A stretch of DNA of 64,000 bases from Methylomarinovum tepidoasis (GTDB lineage: Bacteria > Pseudomonadota > Gammaproteobacteria > Methylococcales > Methylothermaceae): positions 496,001-560,000 of the forward strand of contig NZ_AP024718.1 in the NCBI RefSeq assembly GCF_030294985.1. Reading direction: 5' to 3'. The translations under genes were made by a program, and so were the position numbers. Within the stretch, counting starts at the first letter, position 1. Each line of letters begins with the position of its first letter. Positions 8,931 to 17,220 of the stretch are shown here, in pieces. The notes under the pieces are model-generated. The model ran no database searches and was not told the origin of the DNA. It worked only from the letters and a program-made list of their open reading frames with translations.

Positions 8931-9917
8931 ATGAATAAGGACGTACTTCCGGCGGGACAATCCATCCTCAGAGCCATCATACTCCCTTGGATCATCCTCG
9001 CCAGCATCGGTTGCAGCGGCTGCAACCCTCGTTACGCCCGGCTCGACCGCCAGGCGGAAAAACTGAGATTCCACAGCGGCTGGGTTGAGGGTTCCGGATT
9101 CCGCCACCGGATCTACTTTCGCGCCTCCGGTGACGGCGATCCGGAACCGTTATGGGTCTTTCTCGAAGGAGACGGTCTGGCCTGGCTGTCCAGCGATCGC
9201 GTCGCCCGCGAGCCGACCCCCCCGCACAGCTGCCTGCTGACCCGGATGGCCGAAACCCCGGAGAACGTGGTCTATCTGGGCCGCCCCTGCTACCACGGAC
9301 AGGCCCAGGCGCCAGGCTGCCATCCCCTCCTGTGGACCCAAGACCGTTACGCACCCACCGTCGTCGCCAGCATGAAGGCTGCTCTGCAGGCACTGACGGA
9401 TGACTTCCGCCGACCTGTCATCCTGGTGGGTTACAGCGGTGGCGGCACGCTGGCCATGCTGCTGGCCGCCCGCCTGCCCTCCGTGATCGGCGTCATCACG
9501 CTGGCGGGAAATCTGAACGTGGCCGCATGGCGCCGCCTGCATGGATACAGCCTTCTGGCGGGTTCTCTGGACCCCGCGCGCCAGCCGCCCTTGCCCGATG
9601 ACATTTTTCAGATTCATATCGCCGGCCAACTGGACGATAATATCCCGGCAGACTTGATAGCCACCGAGGCGGCACGCCAGCCGAACGCCCGCCTTCTGAT
9701 CGCTCCCGGCATGAGACACGGCTGCCCGGCGGAGGAAATATGGCGTGCCGTCGTGACCGCCGCCACGACACTGGTACCTCGAACCGGCAAAAAACAGGAG
9801 CAATGTCCGTGCATGAAGGGTAATCACAACAACGACCAAAGGAATCCCGGTCATGATCTGTGTACAGGCCCTTCATCCGGCAGCAGTGCCTTGCCCCCCC
9901 AGGAACCTGCAGGATGA
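8931..9917 (+). CDS. lipoprotein alpha/beta hydrolase
   Basis: A 328-residue protein with signal peptide and lipobox ASIGC (Cys28), so probably membrane-anchored in the periplasm. It has an alpha/beta hydrolase nucleophile elbow GYSGGG (Ser169), preceded by FLEGDGLAW (oxyanion-hole type strand) and followed by a late His in PGMRHGCP. This is an esterase or lipase-type fold; the substrate is unknown. I chose ATG 8931 because it gives a proper signal peptide; ATG 8895 would overlap the start of the divergent caspase gene. The C-terminus after about residue 290 is low-complexity and ends 7 bases before the sigma-factor start, which suggests co-transcription with it. Confidence 0.75.
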   Translation: MNKDVLPAGQSILRAIILPWIILASIGCSGCNPRYARLDRQAEKLRFHSGWVEGSGFRHRIYFRASGDGDPEPLWVFLEGDGLAWLSSDRVAREPTPPHSCLLTRMAETPENVVYLGRPCYHGQAQAPGCHPLLWTQDRYAPTVVASMKAALQALTDDFRRPVILVGYSGGGTLAMLLAARLPSVIGVITLAGNLNVAAWRRLHGYSLLAGSLDPARQPPLPDDIFQIHIAGQLDDNIPADLIATEAARQPNARLLIAPGMRHGCPAEEIWRAVVTAATTLVPRTGKKQEQCPCMKGNHNNDQRNPGHDLCTGPSSGSSALPPQEPAG

Positions 9918-9924
9918 AACAGCA

Positions 9925-10746
9925 ATGACGACACCCATCCCGGAACTGCGCTTCCCTCTGTCCGAACAAGCTGCCCGCAACCTGGTCTTCAGCCATTGGG
10001 ACCTGTTGCAACACTTGGCCCGACGCCGTTTCCCCAACGACGACAACACGGCCCACCTGGCCCTGGACTTCGTCTTGGAAAAGCTCCAGGAAGAGGGCTG
10101 GCACCGCATTCGCAGCTGGGAAGGCAAAGGAAAGTTCACCACGTTTCTCGGCGTGCTGACCGGCCGCCTGATGACCGACTACGTGCGCAAAATATATGGC
10201 CATCAGCGCCCCCCCAAGTGGCTGACCGAGAAGAAAGATCCGATCTGGCGGGAGGCCTATCGCATCCTGATCCTGGATCGTTTCGAGCGTCAGGAAGCCG
10301 TCTCTCTCCTGGAAACCAACCACCCGGACCGGGACCGCACCACCCTGGAACGTATCGTCTCCGAGGTCATCGGCCACTGCCCGCCCCGGCACCGTTATCA
10401 GGACAGCCAGGGGATCGCCATCGACCATATCGCCGAACCGGCCAGCGAGGCGCCCACACCGGAAGCGGAACTGGAACCCCACCCCCGGGCGCTGCTGGAA
10501 GCCCTGGAGAGCTACATCCGCGGAGAGGGCGACCTGCCTGATGAGGCCCGCCCCCTGTTGGAAAAGCTGCAGACCCATCTGGAACTGAGCGATGAAGAGC
10601 GTTTGCTGCTGCGGTTGCGCTTCTGCGAGGGCATGAAGATGGCCCAGATCGCCAAACTGCTGGGAATCAAGGGCGATCCATACAAGCGCCTTAACAAAAT
10701 TTTGACCCGCCTCAGACAAGCTTGTGAAGCGGCCGGCATCCTTTAA
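9925..10746 (+). CDS. ECF-like RNA polymerase sigma factor
   Basis: A 273-residue protein with a sigma-70 region 2-like segment (residues ~15-90, with GKFTTFLGVLTGRLMTDYVR) and a C-terminal region 4 with a helix-turn-helix (SDEERLLLRLRFCEGMKM then AQIAKLLGIKGDPYKRLNKI). A long acidic, Pro-rich linker joins them, as in larger ECF-type factors. The ATG at 9925 directly starts the conserved part. It is followed by a membrane protein with a zinc-finger anti-sigma motif, so the pair forms a sigma/anti-sigma switch. Regulon unknown; the neighbouring caspase, esterase and protease are the obvious candidates. Confidence 0.8.
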   Translation: MTTPIPELRFPLSEQAARNLVFSHWDLLQHLARRRFPNDDNTAHLALDFVLEKLQEEGWHRIRSWEGKGKFTTFLGVLTGRLMTDYVRKIYGHQRPPKWLTEKKDPIWREAYRILILDRFERQEAVSLLETNHPDRDRTTLERIVSEVIGHCPPRHRYQDSQGIAIDHIAEPASEAPTPEAELEPHPRALLEALESYIRGEGDLPDEARPLLEKLQTHLELSDEERLLLRLRFCEGMKMAQIAKLLGIKGDPYKRLNKILTRLRQACEAAGIL

Positions 10747-10768
10747 TTCTTAACTCTGAATCGATGCG

Positions 10769-11644
10769 ATGAACGAAAACGCCCCTATGAAAGAAAACGA
10801 ACGGCTGATCAGCCTGCTGGGCCTGGCGGCCACCCGCCGGGAGGAAACCGAAGACCACCATCCGCCGCCGGAAGTGCTGGCAGCCTTCATCGAACAGCGC
10901 CTGCCTTCCTCCCGGCGGCAGGCGGTCCTCGCCCATCTGAACCGCTGCGAATGCTGCTATCAGGAATGGCTGCACAGCGCGGCCGCCCTGGAAGAAGCCC
11001 AACCGGAAGAGACGCCGATCCATCGGCCTGCGTGGTGGCAGCGCTTGTGGGAGCGCCTGCGCCCCCGCCCCTGGCTCATCCCCCTGACGGTGGCCGTGAC
11101 CGCCGGTTTGGCGGTGGCCGTGGTACTGGTCCAGCAGCCGATGGCAGGCGAATGGCCGCCCCGCCAAATCATCGCCGCTCTGCCCAAGGGACATAAAATC
11201 CCTTACGACCGACTCCCGCGCCTCGAAGCACCGTTTGCTTTCAACGACACAGCGGTCGATCCGGCCAAGGACGCAGTCTCCCAGGGGCTGCGAGACGCCC
11301 GCTTCTGGATCGAACATCCCAACCAGGTGGACCTGAGGGACGAAACCCACGACACACCGGAGAAACGGGCCTACCGCAGCTTGGGCCAATGGCTGCTGTT
11401 GGCCTGGGCCATGACTCAGAAGGAAGACTCCGATCCGAATGTCTGGCAAGTATTCCAGCAATACGGCCAAAGCCTGGCGGCGGAATTTGGGAAACTGCCG
11501 CCATCCTCCCAGCGGGATCAGGCCCTGGCGGACCTGCGCGAAGTCCAGACCATGATGGAAGCTTTGGCCGAAGCGCCGGGCTCTGCCCAGCGGACCCGTC
11601 TGCAACGCAAACTGCGCCTGATCATCGGCCGATGGCAAGGTTGA
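10769..11644 (+). CDS. membrane-anchored zinc-finger anti-sigma factor
   Basis: A 291-residue protein. Near residues 55-65 it has HLNRCECC, an H-x3-C-x2-C zinc-binding anti-sigma (ZAS) motif. One transmembrane helix lies at about residues 105-125 (LIPLTVAVTAGLAVAVVLV). The cytosolic N-terminal ZAS domain would bind the sigma factor encoded directly upstream. The periplasmic part (about 165 residues) is predicted helical and may sense an envelope signal; its fold is not recognised. The stop overlaps the ATG of the M48 protease gene (ATG 11632), so the protease is translationally coupled and could be the regulated or signal-processing component. Confidence 0.8.
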   Translation: MNENAPMKENERLISLLGLAATRREETEDHHPPPEVLAAFIEQRLPSSRRQAVLAHLNRCECCYQEWLHSAAALEEAQPEETPIHRPAWWQRLWERLRPRPWLIPLTVAVTAGLAVAVVLVQQPMAGEWPPRQIIAALPKGHKIPYDRLPRLEAPFAFNDTAVDPAKDAVSQGLRDARFWIEHPNQVDLRDETHDTPEKRAYRSLGQWLLLAWAMTQKEDSDPNVWQVFQQYGQSLAAEFGKLPPSSQRDQALADLREVQTMMEALAEAPGSAQRTRLQRKLRLIIGRWQG

Positions 11645-13422
11645 TTCTTATCCTCCTGACCCTGACTGGGCTGTTGGCGGCAGGGACGGCCGCCGCCGTC
11701 CCCACCGAGGACAGCATCGATTTCTATGTGGAAAGCTACGGCGCACTCACACCGGAAGACGATCCTCGAATCGCCATCGCCTATCGGGTGTTCGAACGGG
11801 TACGGGCCGCCGCCGACCAGTCCCGCCACCGGACCCCGAGGCTGGTGGTGATCGGCGGCGACACCAATGCCTGGGCCATCGCCCTGCCCAGCGGCCACAT
11901 CGTTCTGTCTCGCAAGGCGGTGACCTTGTGCTTCAAACAGGCCGACGAGAATCTGGCCCGCACCCGCCTCGCCTTCGTTCTCGGCCACGAGCTGGCCCAT
12001 CTGGCCCACGACGACTACTGGCACGAAGAGGTGGAGCGGTTTCTGGCCGATTCGCCGGACACCCAACGCATCGCGCATTTCCTGGATCAGAACTTCGAGG
12101 TCCGGGAAAAGGAACTGGCCGCCGACGACAAAGGGTACATCTACGCCGCCATGGCCGGTTATCCCGTCCACCTTCTGCTGGAGCGGAACGATACCAAGAC
12201 CGATTTCTTCACGTTCTGGATGCAGCAGACCCAGGCCCGTATCAGCGCCTCCCATCCCTTCCCGGAAGATCGGGCCGCCCTGCTGCGGGAACGCCTGCGC
12301 ATGCTGCAGGAGAAAGTCGCCTTCTTTGACATGGGGGCACGCCTCGCCCACTTCGGCCGTTGTAGCGACGCTATCTACTTCCTGCGGGAATTCCAACAGG
12401 TGTTCCCAGGCCCTGCGGTGCTCAACGACCTGGGCTTCTGCGCCCTGCAGCAGGCCCGCCAGGCTATGCCGCCCCGGCAGGCGCACTTCTACTGGCTGCC
12501 GTTCCTGCTTGATCTGGACACCCGCATGCCCCGGACCCGGGCCGGGCTCCCTGAAGACGAATACCGTTTCCTGAAGCACTTCCCGTTGAACGGGACGGCG
12601 ACTGGCTACCTGCGCGATGCCGCCGACTATCTGAAGCGGGCCACAGAATCCGCCCCCGACTACCTGCCCGCCCGCATCAATCTGGCCACCGTTCAACTCT
12701 ACCTTGGCCGCCCCCATCAAGCCCGGGCCGTACTGGCCGAGGCGTTAAGGCTCGCACCGGACGATTGGCAGGCCCAGATGCTGGATGCACTGGCGCTTTA
12801 CGAGCAAAGCGATGCTGACATCGATTTGTGGTCCGCAGCGGTCAAACGACTGGAAACCCGTGCCGACATGCCACCGGCCTGGCGTTACAACCTGGCCCGG
12901 CTGTTGGATATACGCCCTCGCAACAGCGACGCCGACCAACACTGGAATCAGCTGGCCACCCTCGTCCCCCGTTTGCCTCGTTTCATCCGGGAACAGGTCT
13001 GCCGCCACCAGCGGGTCCAGCCTCAACCCCAGTGCCTGACCACCCCACCGGCCGGTAGGAACGTCCCTTTACCCTGGTCATGGCCGATCCCGCAGGCTGG
13101 CGGTACCCTGGTCACCCCTTCCCTTCGCGCCCGCCTGTTCGCCGGCTGGGAGTCGATTCCCTTCGACTGGTTCCGGGCCAAGCTTTATGGCTTCATCCAC
13201 CGGGCACCCCATCACACCGCGGAGGTGATGGAAATGGATCAGTATCTTCAGCTGCAGGTGACCCGCACCGGCCTACCGAGCAGCGAACAAGCAGTCGCCC
13301 GTGCCTGTCCCCGGCCGCTGCACCACCGGCGGATTTTCCAGGGAACCGTGGTCACCTGCAACAACTGGGCGGTGTTGCTCCGTGACGGCCATCCCCGCGA
13401 AGCCTGGTGGATCTCCCGGTAA
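11632..13422 (+). CDS. exported M48-family metallopeptidase with TPR-like region
   Basis: A 596-residue protein with a signal peptide (MARLILILLTLTGLLAAG). The zinc motif HELAH is in VLGHELAHLAHDD at about residue 120, with a downstream glutamate region VREKELAADDKG that supplies the third ligand (E-x-x-A-D). This is the M48 pattern seen in BepA-type periplasmic proteases. The central part has alpha-helical TPR-like repeats (LNDLGFCALQQARQ, then ARINLATVQLYLGRPHQARA). The C-terminal ~170 residues are not recognised. Translation starts inside the anti-sigma gene. In envelope stress systems such proteases act in outer-membrane protein quality control, which fits the nearby lipoproteins and barrel protein, but the link is an inference. 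Confidence 0.8.
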   Translation: MARLILILLTLTGLLAAGTAAAVPTEDSIDFYVESYGALTPEDDPRIAIAYRVFERVRAAADQSRHRTPRLVVIGGDTNAWAIALPSGHIVLSRKAVTLCFKQADENLARTRLAFVLGHELAHLAHDDYWHEEVERFLADSPDTQRIAHFLDQNFEVREKELAADDKGYIYAAMAGYPVHLLLERNDTKTDFFTFWMQQTQARISASHPFPEDRAALLRERLRMLQEKVAFFDMGARLAHFGRCSDAIYFLREFQQVFPGPAVLNDLGFCALQQARQAMPPRQAHFYWLPFLLDLDTRMPRTRAGLPEDEYRFLKHFPLNGTATGYLRDAADYLKRATESAPDYLPARINLATVQLYLGRPHQARAVLAEALRLAPDDWQAQMLDALALYEQSDADIDLWSAAVKRLETRADMPPAWRYNLARLLDIRPRNSDADQHWNQLATLVPRLPRFIREQVCRHQRVQPQPQCLTTPPAGRNVPLPWSWPIPQAGGTLVTPSLRARLFAGWESIPFDWFRAKLYGFIHRAPHHTAEVMEMDQYLQLQVTRTGLPSSEQAVARACPRPLHHRRIFQGTVVTCNNWAVLLRDGHPREAWWISR

Positions 13423-13451
13423 CCCTCTATCTATTGGGTCCCGTGTGATTG

Positions 13452-14089
13452 TCAAGCTCCGTGAGAAGGTGCGGCCGGTCGGTTCACGCTTCCCGAGGCG
13501 GAGAAGCGGTCGGTAAACTCTTTGCCGTTGTCGGTTAGGGCCTTGGTGATTGTGAAGGGAGCCTTGGCGATCAGGCGCTCGAGGAAGGCGGCGGCGACCC
13601 TGGCTTCCTTGGTGGGATGGATTTCCAGGTAGACCCAGCGGGTGGCCCGGTCGATGGCGACGAAAAGATAACGGCCCCGGGTTTCATCCGGCATCTTCCC
13701 CTTCCCGGGCGGCGATCAGTTCCTTGAGATTGGAGAGGCCATGGCGACGCAGCAGCCGGTCCAGGGCCGAGCGGGACATCTCGGTGATGGATGAAGCGAT
13801 GAACGACCGCCAGCAGGTCGTCCAGGGGCAACAGCAGGGTTTCGCGCAGACAGACGACGATCGCTTCCTGCTGCGGGGTTAGGGTGGCATGGATGCGATG
13901 GGGCCGGTGCGAGGCGTCCTCGACCGAATCGCGCTGGCGCCACTTGCGGATGGTATGACGGTGAACCCCATATTTTTTGGCCAGGACCGTGGCCGGCAGC
14001 TTGGAGTTCTGGATCTCCCGGCGGATCTCGGGCGTGGTGCGGGCTTTCTTGTGGAAACGAGAGACCCAGGCTTCCTCCTCGTCCGTCAA
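13452..14089 (-). pseudogene. frameshifted, truncated IS481-like transposase remnant
   Basis: Read on the minus strand, the N-terminal helix-turn-helix part is intact (TVLAKKYGVHRHTIRKWRQR). Homology then moves between frames: ALDRLLRRHGLSNLKEL is in one frame, and the DDE-like part FVAIDRATRWVYLE and LTDNGKEFTDRF in another. The acceptable catalytic Asp residues are visible in both blocks, but the reading frame breaks at least twice and the end is cut, so the final catalytic Glu is missing. A further 1-base shift near 13490 would restore GKREPTGR, a usual continuation. Non-functional. It sits just beyond the integron and close to the last attC. Confidence 0.75.
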
Positions 14090-14173
14090 GCTTGAGTCGT
14101 CTTTCCGGCCTGGGACTCTGCCATCAGCTCGCTCAGAACATCCCAGGCATGGAACAAAGGATAGCTCCTCTTG
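14090..14173. other. unassigned sequence between transposase remnant and attC
   Basis: An 84-base stretch without a convincing gene. On the minus strand it encodes a short peptide (SYPLFHAWDVLSELMAESQ) that could be the end of a lost cassette or IS gene. Nothing else is seen. Confidence 0.5.
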
Positions 14174-14260
14174 GGGAAACGATTGAATTCACTTGACGCA
14201 AAAAGCAGAGCGACGATAGGAGCAACGCTTTTTGCGGTCAAGTGGAATGATTTGTTAGCA
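14174..14260 (-). other. attC site of integron cassette 2
   Basis: Read on the minus strand, the R'' box is TGCTAAC (14260-14254) and the R' box is GTTTCCC (14180-14174), which is degenerate. Between them CACTTGAC-C-GCAAAAAGC pairs with GCTTTTTGC-GTCAAGTG around a ~20-base loop, with one extrahelical base. R'' is the exact complement of TTAGCA plus G, the first bases of its own cassette, as expected for a true cassette. Confidence 0.8.
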
Positions 14261-14683
14261 TTTGGTAGCTTCATAGCGTATATGAGCAGCCACTAAAAAC
14301 AATGGCAGACCTAACACCAAATTATTAAAATCGATTGAAAATGAACCCCATTCGGAATACTCATTTTCAATAGGAATGTTATTTGAGATAAGTGACAACA
14401 CTGATATAAAAGCCCCCATAAATATGAAGCGCCAGTTCCATTTACATTGCAAAACATCATGCTCTTTAATATATAGAATTCTGTAACCTAAATGCCAAAT
14501 AGAATAAATTGAAATTCCACTTAACAATAACAATATTACAAGGACTGTGCTCCCAAGGCTTGGATAGGAATAAGCACCCCATATTACCACAGACGCTCCT
14601 AACAAATACAGGATTGTAATGAGCAATACAAAGAAACCAATTTCAAATGACAATAAATATTTACTAAATTTCCTGACCTTCAT
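14255..14683 (-). CDS. integron cassette gene 2: small polytopic membrane protein
   Basis: A 142-residue AT-rich gene, unlike the flanking GC-rich genes, as usual for cassettes. It has four to five hydrophobic segments (LSFEIGFFVLLITILYLLG, a second around VLVILLLLSGISIYSIW, and others) and few charged residues. I do not recognise a family. I chose ATG 14683 because the upstream ATG 14707 lies within the preceding attC site; the coding region ends inside the R'' box of attC2 (TAA in TGCTAAC), a typical cassette layout. It has no visible promoter of its own and would be expressed from the cassette promoter near attI. Function unknown; small membrane proteins of this type are frequent in cassettes and in anti-phage or toxin genes, but I infer nothing more. 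Confidence 0.7.
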   Translation of the reverse strand: MKVRKFSKYLLSFEIGFFVLLITILYLLGASVVIWGAYSYPSLGSTVLVILLLLSGISIYSIWHLGYRILYIKEHDVLQCKWNWRFIFMGAFISVLSLISNNIPIENEYSEWGSFSIDFNNLVLGLPLFLVAAHIRYEATKC

Positions 14684-14695
14684 GCCTGATGAAAA

Positions 14696-14780
14696 TGCTA
14701 ACGTCATGGGTCACTTGCCGACAAGACGCAAGCCCGAAGGGCGCAGCGGATTGGCGGTCAAGTGCACCCTATTGTTAGGC
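14696..14780 (-). other. attC site of integron cassette 1
   Basis: On the minus strand: R'' GCCTAAC (14780-14774) and R' GTTAGCA (14702-14696). The arms contain CACTTG-A-CCG pairing with CGG-CAAGTG, with one extrahelical base, around a ~40-base variable loop. R'' is the exact complement of G plus TTAGGC at the attI-side start of cassette 1, which is the diagnostic relation for a cassette. Confidence 0.85.
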
Positions 14781-14786
14781 AAATTG

Positions 14787-15734
14787 TTACCTCTTTGCCC
14801 ATGTATATTTAAGAGGATAAGGTGTATTATAATAATCACCAATAAACCCAGCTCCTAAAGCGAGTGGAGTTGCGTCTAAAATCAATTTCTTTTGTTCTTT
14901 AAAAATATTTTTAATTAATAGTAGCGCCGCAATAAAACTACTACCCAAAAAAGTATTTGTATAAGATGAAACCCCGTACATATGAAATGTGCTAGCGATA
15001 AACCTAATTACAATATTCTTGGAACTGGCAAATGCTTCTCTATTTGCTATCCCATTTTCGACCGGTCCTTTTTTAAAAATAAATCCTCGCATACAATAGC
15101 ATATTGCACCTGGCTTTATTAAATTTTTAATTTCTTTTTTTGTCCAGATAGCTCCAAGCTCGATAGGCGCATATTTCAAAATTAAATCGTCTATGGCATA
15201 CATATAAACATAGTGAATTTTTTGAGCAATATCCCATCGAAAGTGATCATAAATTGTGACATAATCGGACTTTTTTACTTCATTATTTTGAAAATTTAGA
15301 ATTCCCTCCTCTGTCATTATTTTTTGCGACTTGAGTTCTTCAAAAAGATGATTCCTAAATTTAATTCTGTTTTTCTTAAATAATAAAGGAAGTTTTTGAT
15401 GATTGATAAAAGTCCACATCGCTTGATCTAAATTATTGCCAGGCAACATTGCATACGATGCTCTTTTTTTAACTTCTTCTTCCCATTTCTTCTTAAATTT
15501 TTTCAATCTTTCAGGCGTGAGATTTTGAGATAAAGAATGCTTAGTATGCGCTTCATCGTGACAATTTTTACATAGAACAACTAAATTATTCTCAGCATTA
15601 TTGGAAGGATTTTGATCTATATGGTGAATCTCAACAGGTTCCCCTTTTTCACGACATACACAACATGTAAATGCAGATTTATAAAGTATGGTGGTCTTCA
15701 AGCTAGGTGGAACGGATTTTCTTGTCGTGTTCAT
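14787..15734 (-). CDS. integron cassette gene 1: HNH-type protein of unknown function
   Basis: A 315-residue AT-rich gene in the first cassette. The N-terminal ~65 residues carry an HNH endonuclease signature with a zinc knuckle: CCVC, then HHIDQNPSNNAENNLVVL with the His pair and the Asn, then CKNCHDEAH. So the domain is an HNH nuclease with two CxxC pairs. The remaining ~240 residues are helical, rich in Lys/Ile/Phe, with a moderately hydrophobic end (FIAALLLIKNIF); I recognise no family. The stop lies 6 bases before the attC1 R'' box. A C-terminal sensing or DNA-binding domain coupled to an HNH nuclease would suit an anti-phage or plasmid-defence cassette, but this is inference. No modification methylase is adjacent. 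Confidence 0.75.
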   Translation of the reverse strand: MNTTRKSVPPSLKTTILYKSAFTCCVCREKGEPVEIHHIDQNPSNNAENNLVVLCKNCHDEAHTKHSLSQNLTPERLKKFKKKWEEEVKKRASYAMLPGNNLDQAMWTFINHQKLPLLFKKNRIKFRNHLFEELKSQKIMTEEGILNFQNNEVKKSDYVTIYDHFRWDIAQKIHYVYMYAIDDLILKYAPIELGAIWTKKEIKNLIKPGAICYCMRGFIFKKGPVENGIANREAFASSKNIVIRFIASTFHMYGVSSYTNTFLGSSFIAALLLIKNIFKEQKKLILDATPLALGAGFIGDYYNTPYPLKYTWAKR

Positions 15735-15747
15735 TTCGTATAAAAAT

Positions 15748-15822
15748 GCCTAACAGTGAAATAGACAGAATCTATGTCATCAAGACTAGACAGACTCTGT
15801 CTAGTCCCCTACCATCATCGGC
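15748..15822. other. attI site and intI promoter region
   Basis: This 75-bp gap between intI and the first cassette gene holds the crossover point: GCCTAAC at 15748-15754, or GTTAGGC in cassette orientation. Two direct copies of TAGACAGA start at 15762 and 15787, 25 bases apart, candidates for integrase-binding direct repeats. A perfect inverted repeat with 11-bp arms (GACTAGACAGA / TCTGTCTAGTC, 1-base centre) covers 15784-15806. No LexA-type box is visible. Confidence 0.7.
15784..15806. repeat. perfect 11-bp inverted repeat in attI
   Basis: GACTAGACAGA, one base, then TCTGTCTAGTC, just upstream of intI. It may be an operator for intI or an extra integrase-binding site; nothing in the window identifies a regulator. 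Confidence 0.8.
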
Positions 15823-17217
15823 ATGACCGACCCTAGCATGCGAAAAAGTTCCAAGTCAAGCATCCCTGTCAAGCCCTATTCCAACTGGCAGCGCTATCTC
15901 GATCTACTGGAACGGCATCAGGTGCCGGAGCGCTGCCGGCGGTGGTACGTCCGTCACGTCGAGGCGTTTCTGGCTGCTTTCCCCGGGCGCAGGCTTCGGG
16001 AAATCGGGCACGACGAGCTGGGCGATTATCTGGCCCGGCTAGCCAGCAACACCCGGGGCGACTGGCAGTTGCGTCAGAAAGTGGACGCGATCCGTCTGCT
16101 GCTGGTGGAGTTGGCAGGCAATCGCCAGGCAATGACGATTGACTGGAACTATTGGGCTGAAATGGGAAAAGCGATTTCCCAGGATCACCCCACACTGGCC
16201 CGTGAGCTGCCGCCTGAGACGCTGTTGCGCAAAGCGGTGCAGCCGGAGGATTTGCCGGAGGCGGCCCGCGAGGCAGTGGTCCGGATGGTCAGAATCCTGC
16301 GCACCCGGCACTATTCCATTCGCACTGAAGCGGCTTACCGGGACTGGGTACTGCGTTTTCTCGCCTTCACCGGCCGTCCGCCGGAGGCGCTGGGGGCTGG
16401 AGATGTCAGCGCATTCCTGTCCCATCTGGCGCTGGAAAAGCGGGTTTCCCAAAGCACCCAGCGGCAGGCGCTGAACGCCCTCAATTTCTTTTTCCGGCAC
16501 GTGCTGGCGCAGGAGCTGGATCTGGGCGAGGGGTTTCGCCCTGCCAAACGCGGTCGCCGCCTGCCGGTGGTATTGAGCCGTGATGAAGTCGCCCGCCTGC
16601 TGGACAAACTGGAAGGGCTGGCGCAGCTCATGGCCGGGCTGCTGTACGGCACCGGAATGCGCCTTATGGAGTTGATCCGCCTGCGGGTACAGGACGTGGA
16701 TTTCGGACGCCAGCTGATCGTGGTGCGCGACGGCAAGGGACGCAAGGACCGGGTCGTTCCCCTGCCGCAGCGCTATCGTGACGCCCTGCGCCAGCACCTG
16801 GACATCCGCCGCCGTCAGTTCGAGCAGGACCGGATCGAAGGTCCGGTATCCGTCTATCTGCCCGATGCGCTGGCGCGCAAGTATCCCAATGCCGCCACCG
16901 ACTGGCGCTGGCAGTACGTGTTCGCCTCCAGCCGTCTGTCCCACGACCCGCGCTCCGGCCAGCGGCGCCGCCATCACATCCACGAGAACACGCTGCAAAA
17001 GGCGATCCAGAAAGCCGCCCGGCTGGCCGCCATTCCCAAACGGGTCAACTGCCACGCCCTGCGCCATTCCTTCGCCACCCACCTGCTGGAGGCCGGCTAC
17101 GATATCCGCACGGTGCAGGAACTGCTCGGGCATGCGGACGTTTCCACCACCATGATTTATACTCACGTGCTCAACAAACCCGGCCTGCCGCCGGTGATCA
17201 GCCCGGCGGATTTCTGA
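15823..17217 (+). CDS. intI: integron integrase (tyrosine recombinase)
   Basis: A 464-residue tyrosine recombinase with an integron-specific insertion patch ([19 protein letters not shown], then YVFAS) that separates IntI from XerC/D. The catalytic set is visible: Arg279 in GTGMRLME, Lys in RDGKGRKDR, His411 and Arg414 in [10 protein letters not shown], His437 in GHADVSTT and Tyr446 in MIYTH. It recombines attC x attI to insert or excise cassettes. The N-terminus is longer than in many IntI proteins by tens of residues; the ATG at 15823 is the only clear start. The gene is transcribed away from the cassettes, in the usual divergent layout. It ends 3 bases before the Nif3-family gene, with which it may share a transcript. 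Function intact by eye. Confidence 0.93.
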   Translation: MTDPSMRKSSKSSIPVKPYSNWQRYLDLLERHQVPERCRRWYVRHVEAFLAAFPGRRLREIGHDELGDYLARLASNTRGDWQLRQKVDAIRLLLVELAGNRQAMTIDWNYWAEMGKAISQDHPTLARELPPETLLRKAVQPEDLPEAAREAVVRMVRILRTRHYSIRTEAAYRDWVLRFLAFTGRPPEALGAGDVSAFLSHLALEKRVSQSTQRQALNALNFFFRHVLAQELDLGEGFRPAKRGRRLPVVLSRDEVARLLDKLEGLAQLMAGLLYGTGMRLMELIRLRVQDVDFGRQLIVVRDGKGRKDRVVPLPQRYRDALRQHLDIRRRQFEQDRIEGPVSVYLPDALARKYPNAATDWRWQYVFASSRLSHDPRSGQRRRHHIHENTLQKAIQKAARLAAIPKRVNCHALRHSFATHLLEAGYDIRTVQELLGHADVSTTMIYTHVLNKPGLPPVISPADF

Positions 17218-17220
17218 ACG

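Noticed and set aside
14086-14274. A short gene across the last attC
   Set aside because: It reads through the attC stem and has no SD; probably chance or a remnant.
14787-15734. Type II restriction enzyme
   Set aside because: No methyltransferase nearby and the HNH domain alone is not specific for restriction.
15784-15806. A LexA box controlling intI
   Set aside because: No CTG-N10-CAG pattern is found; the palindrome is different.
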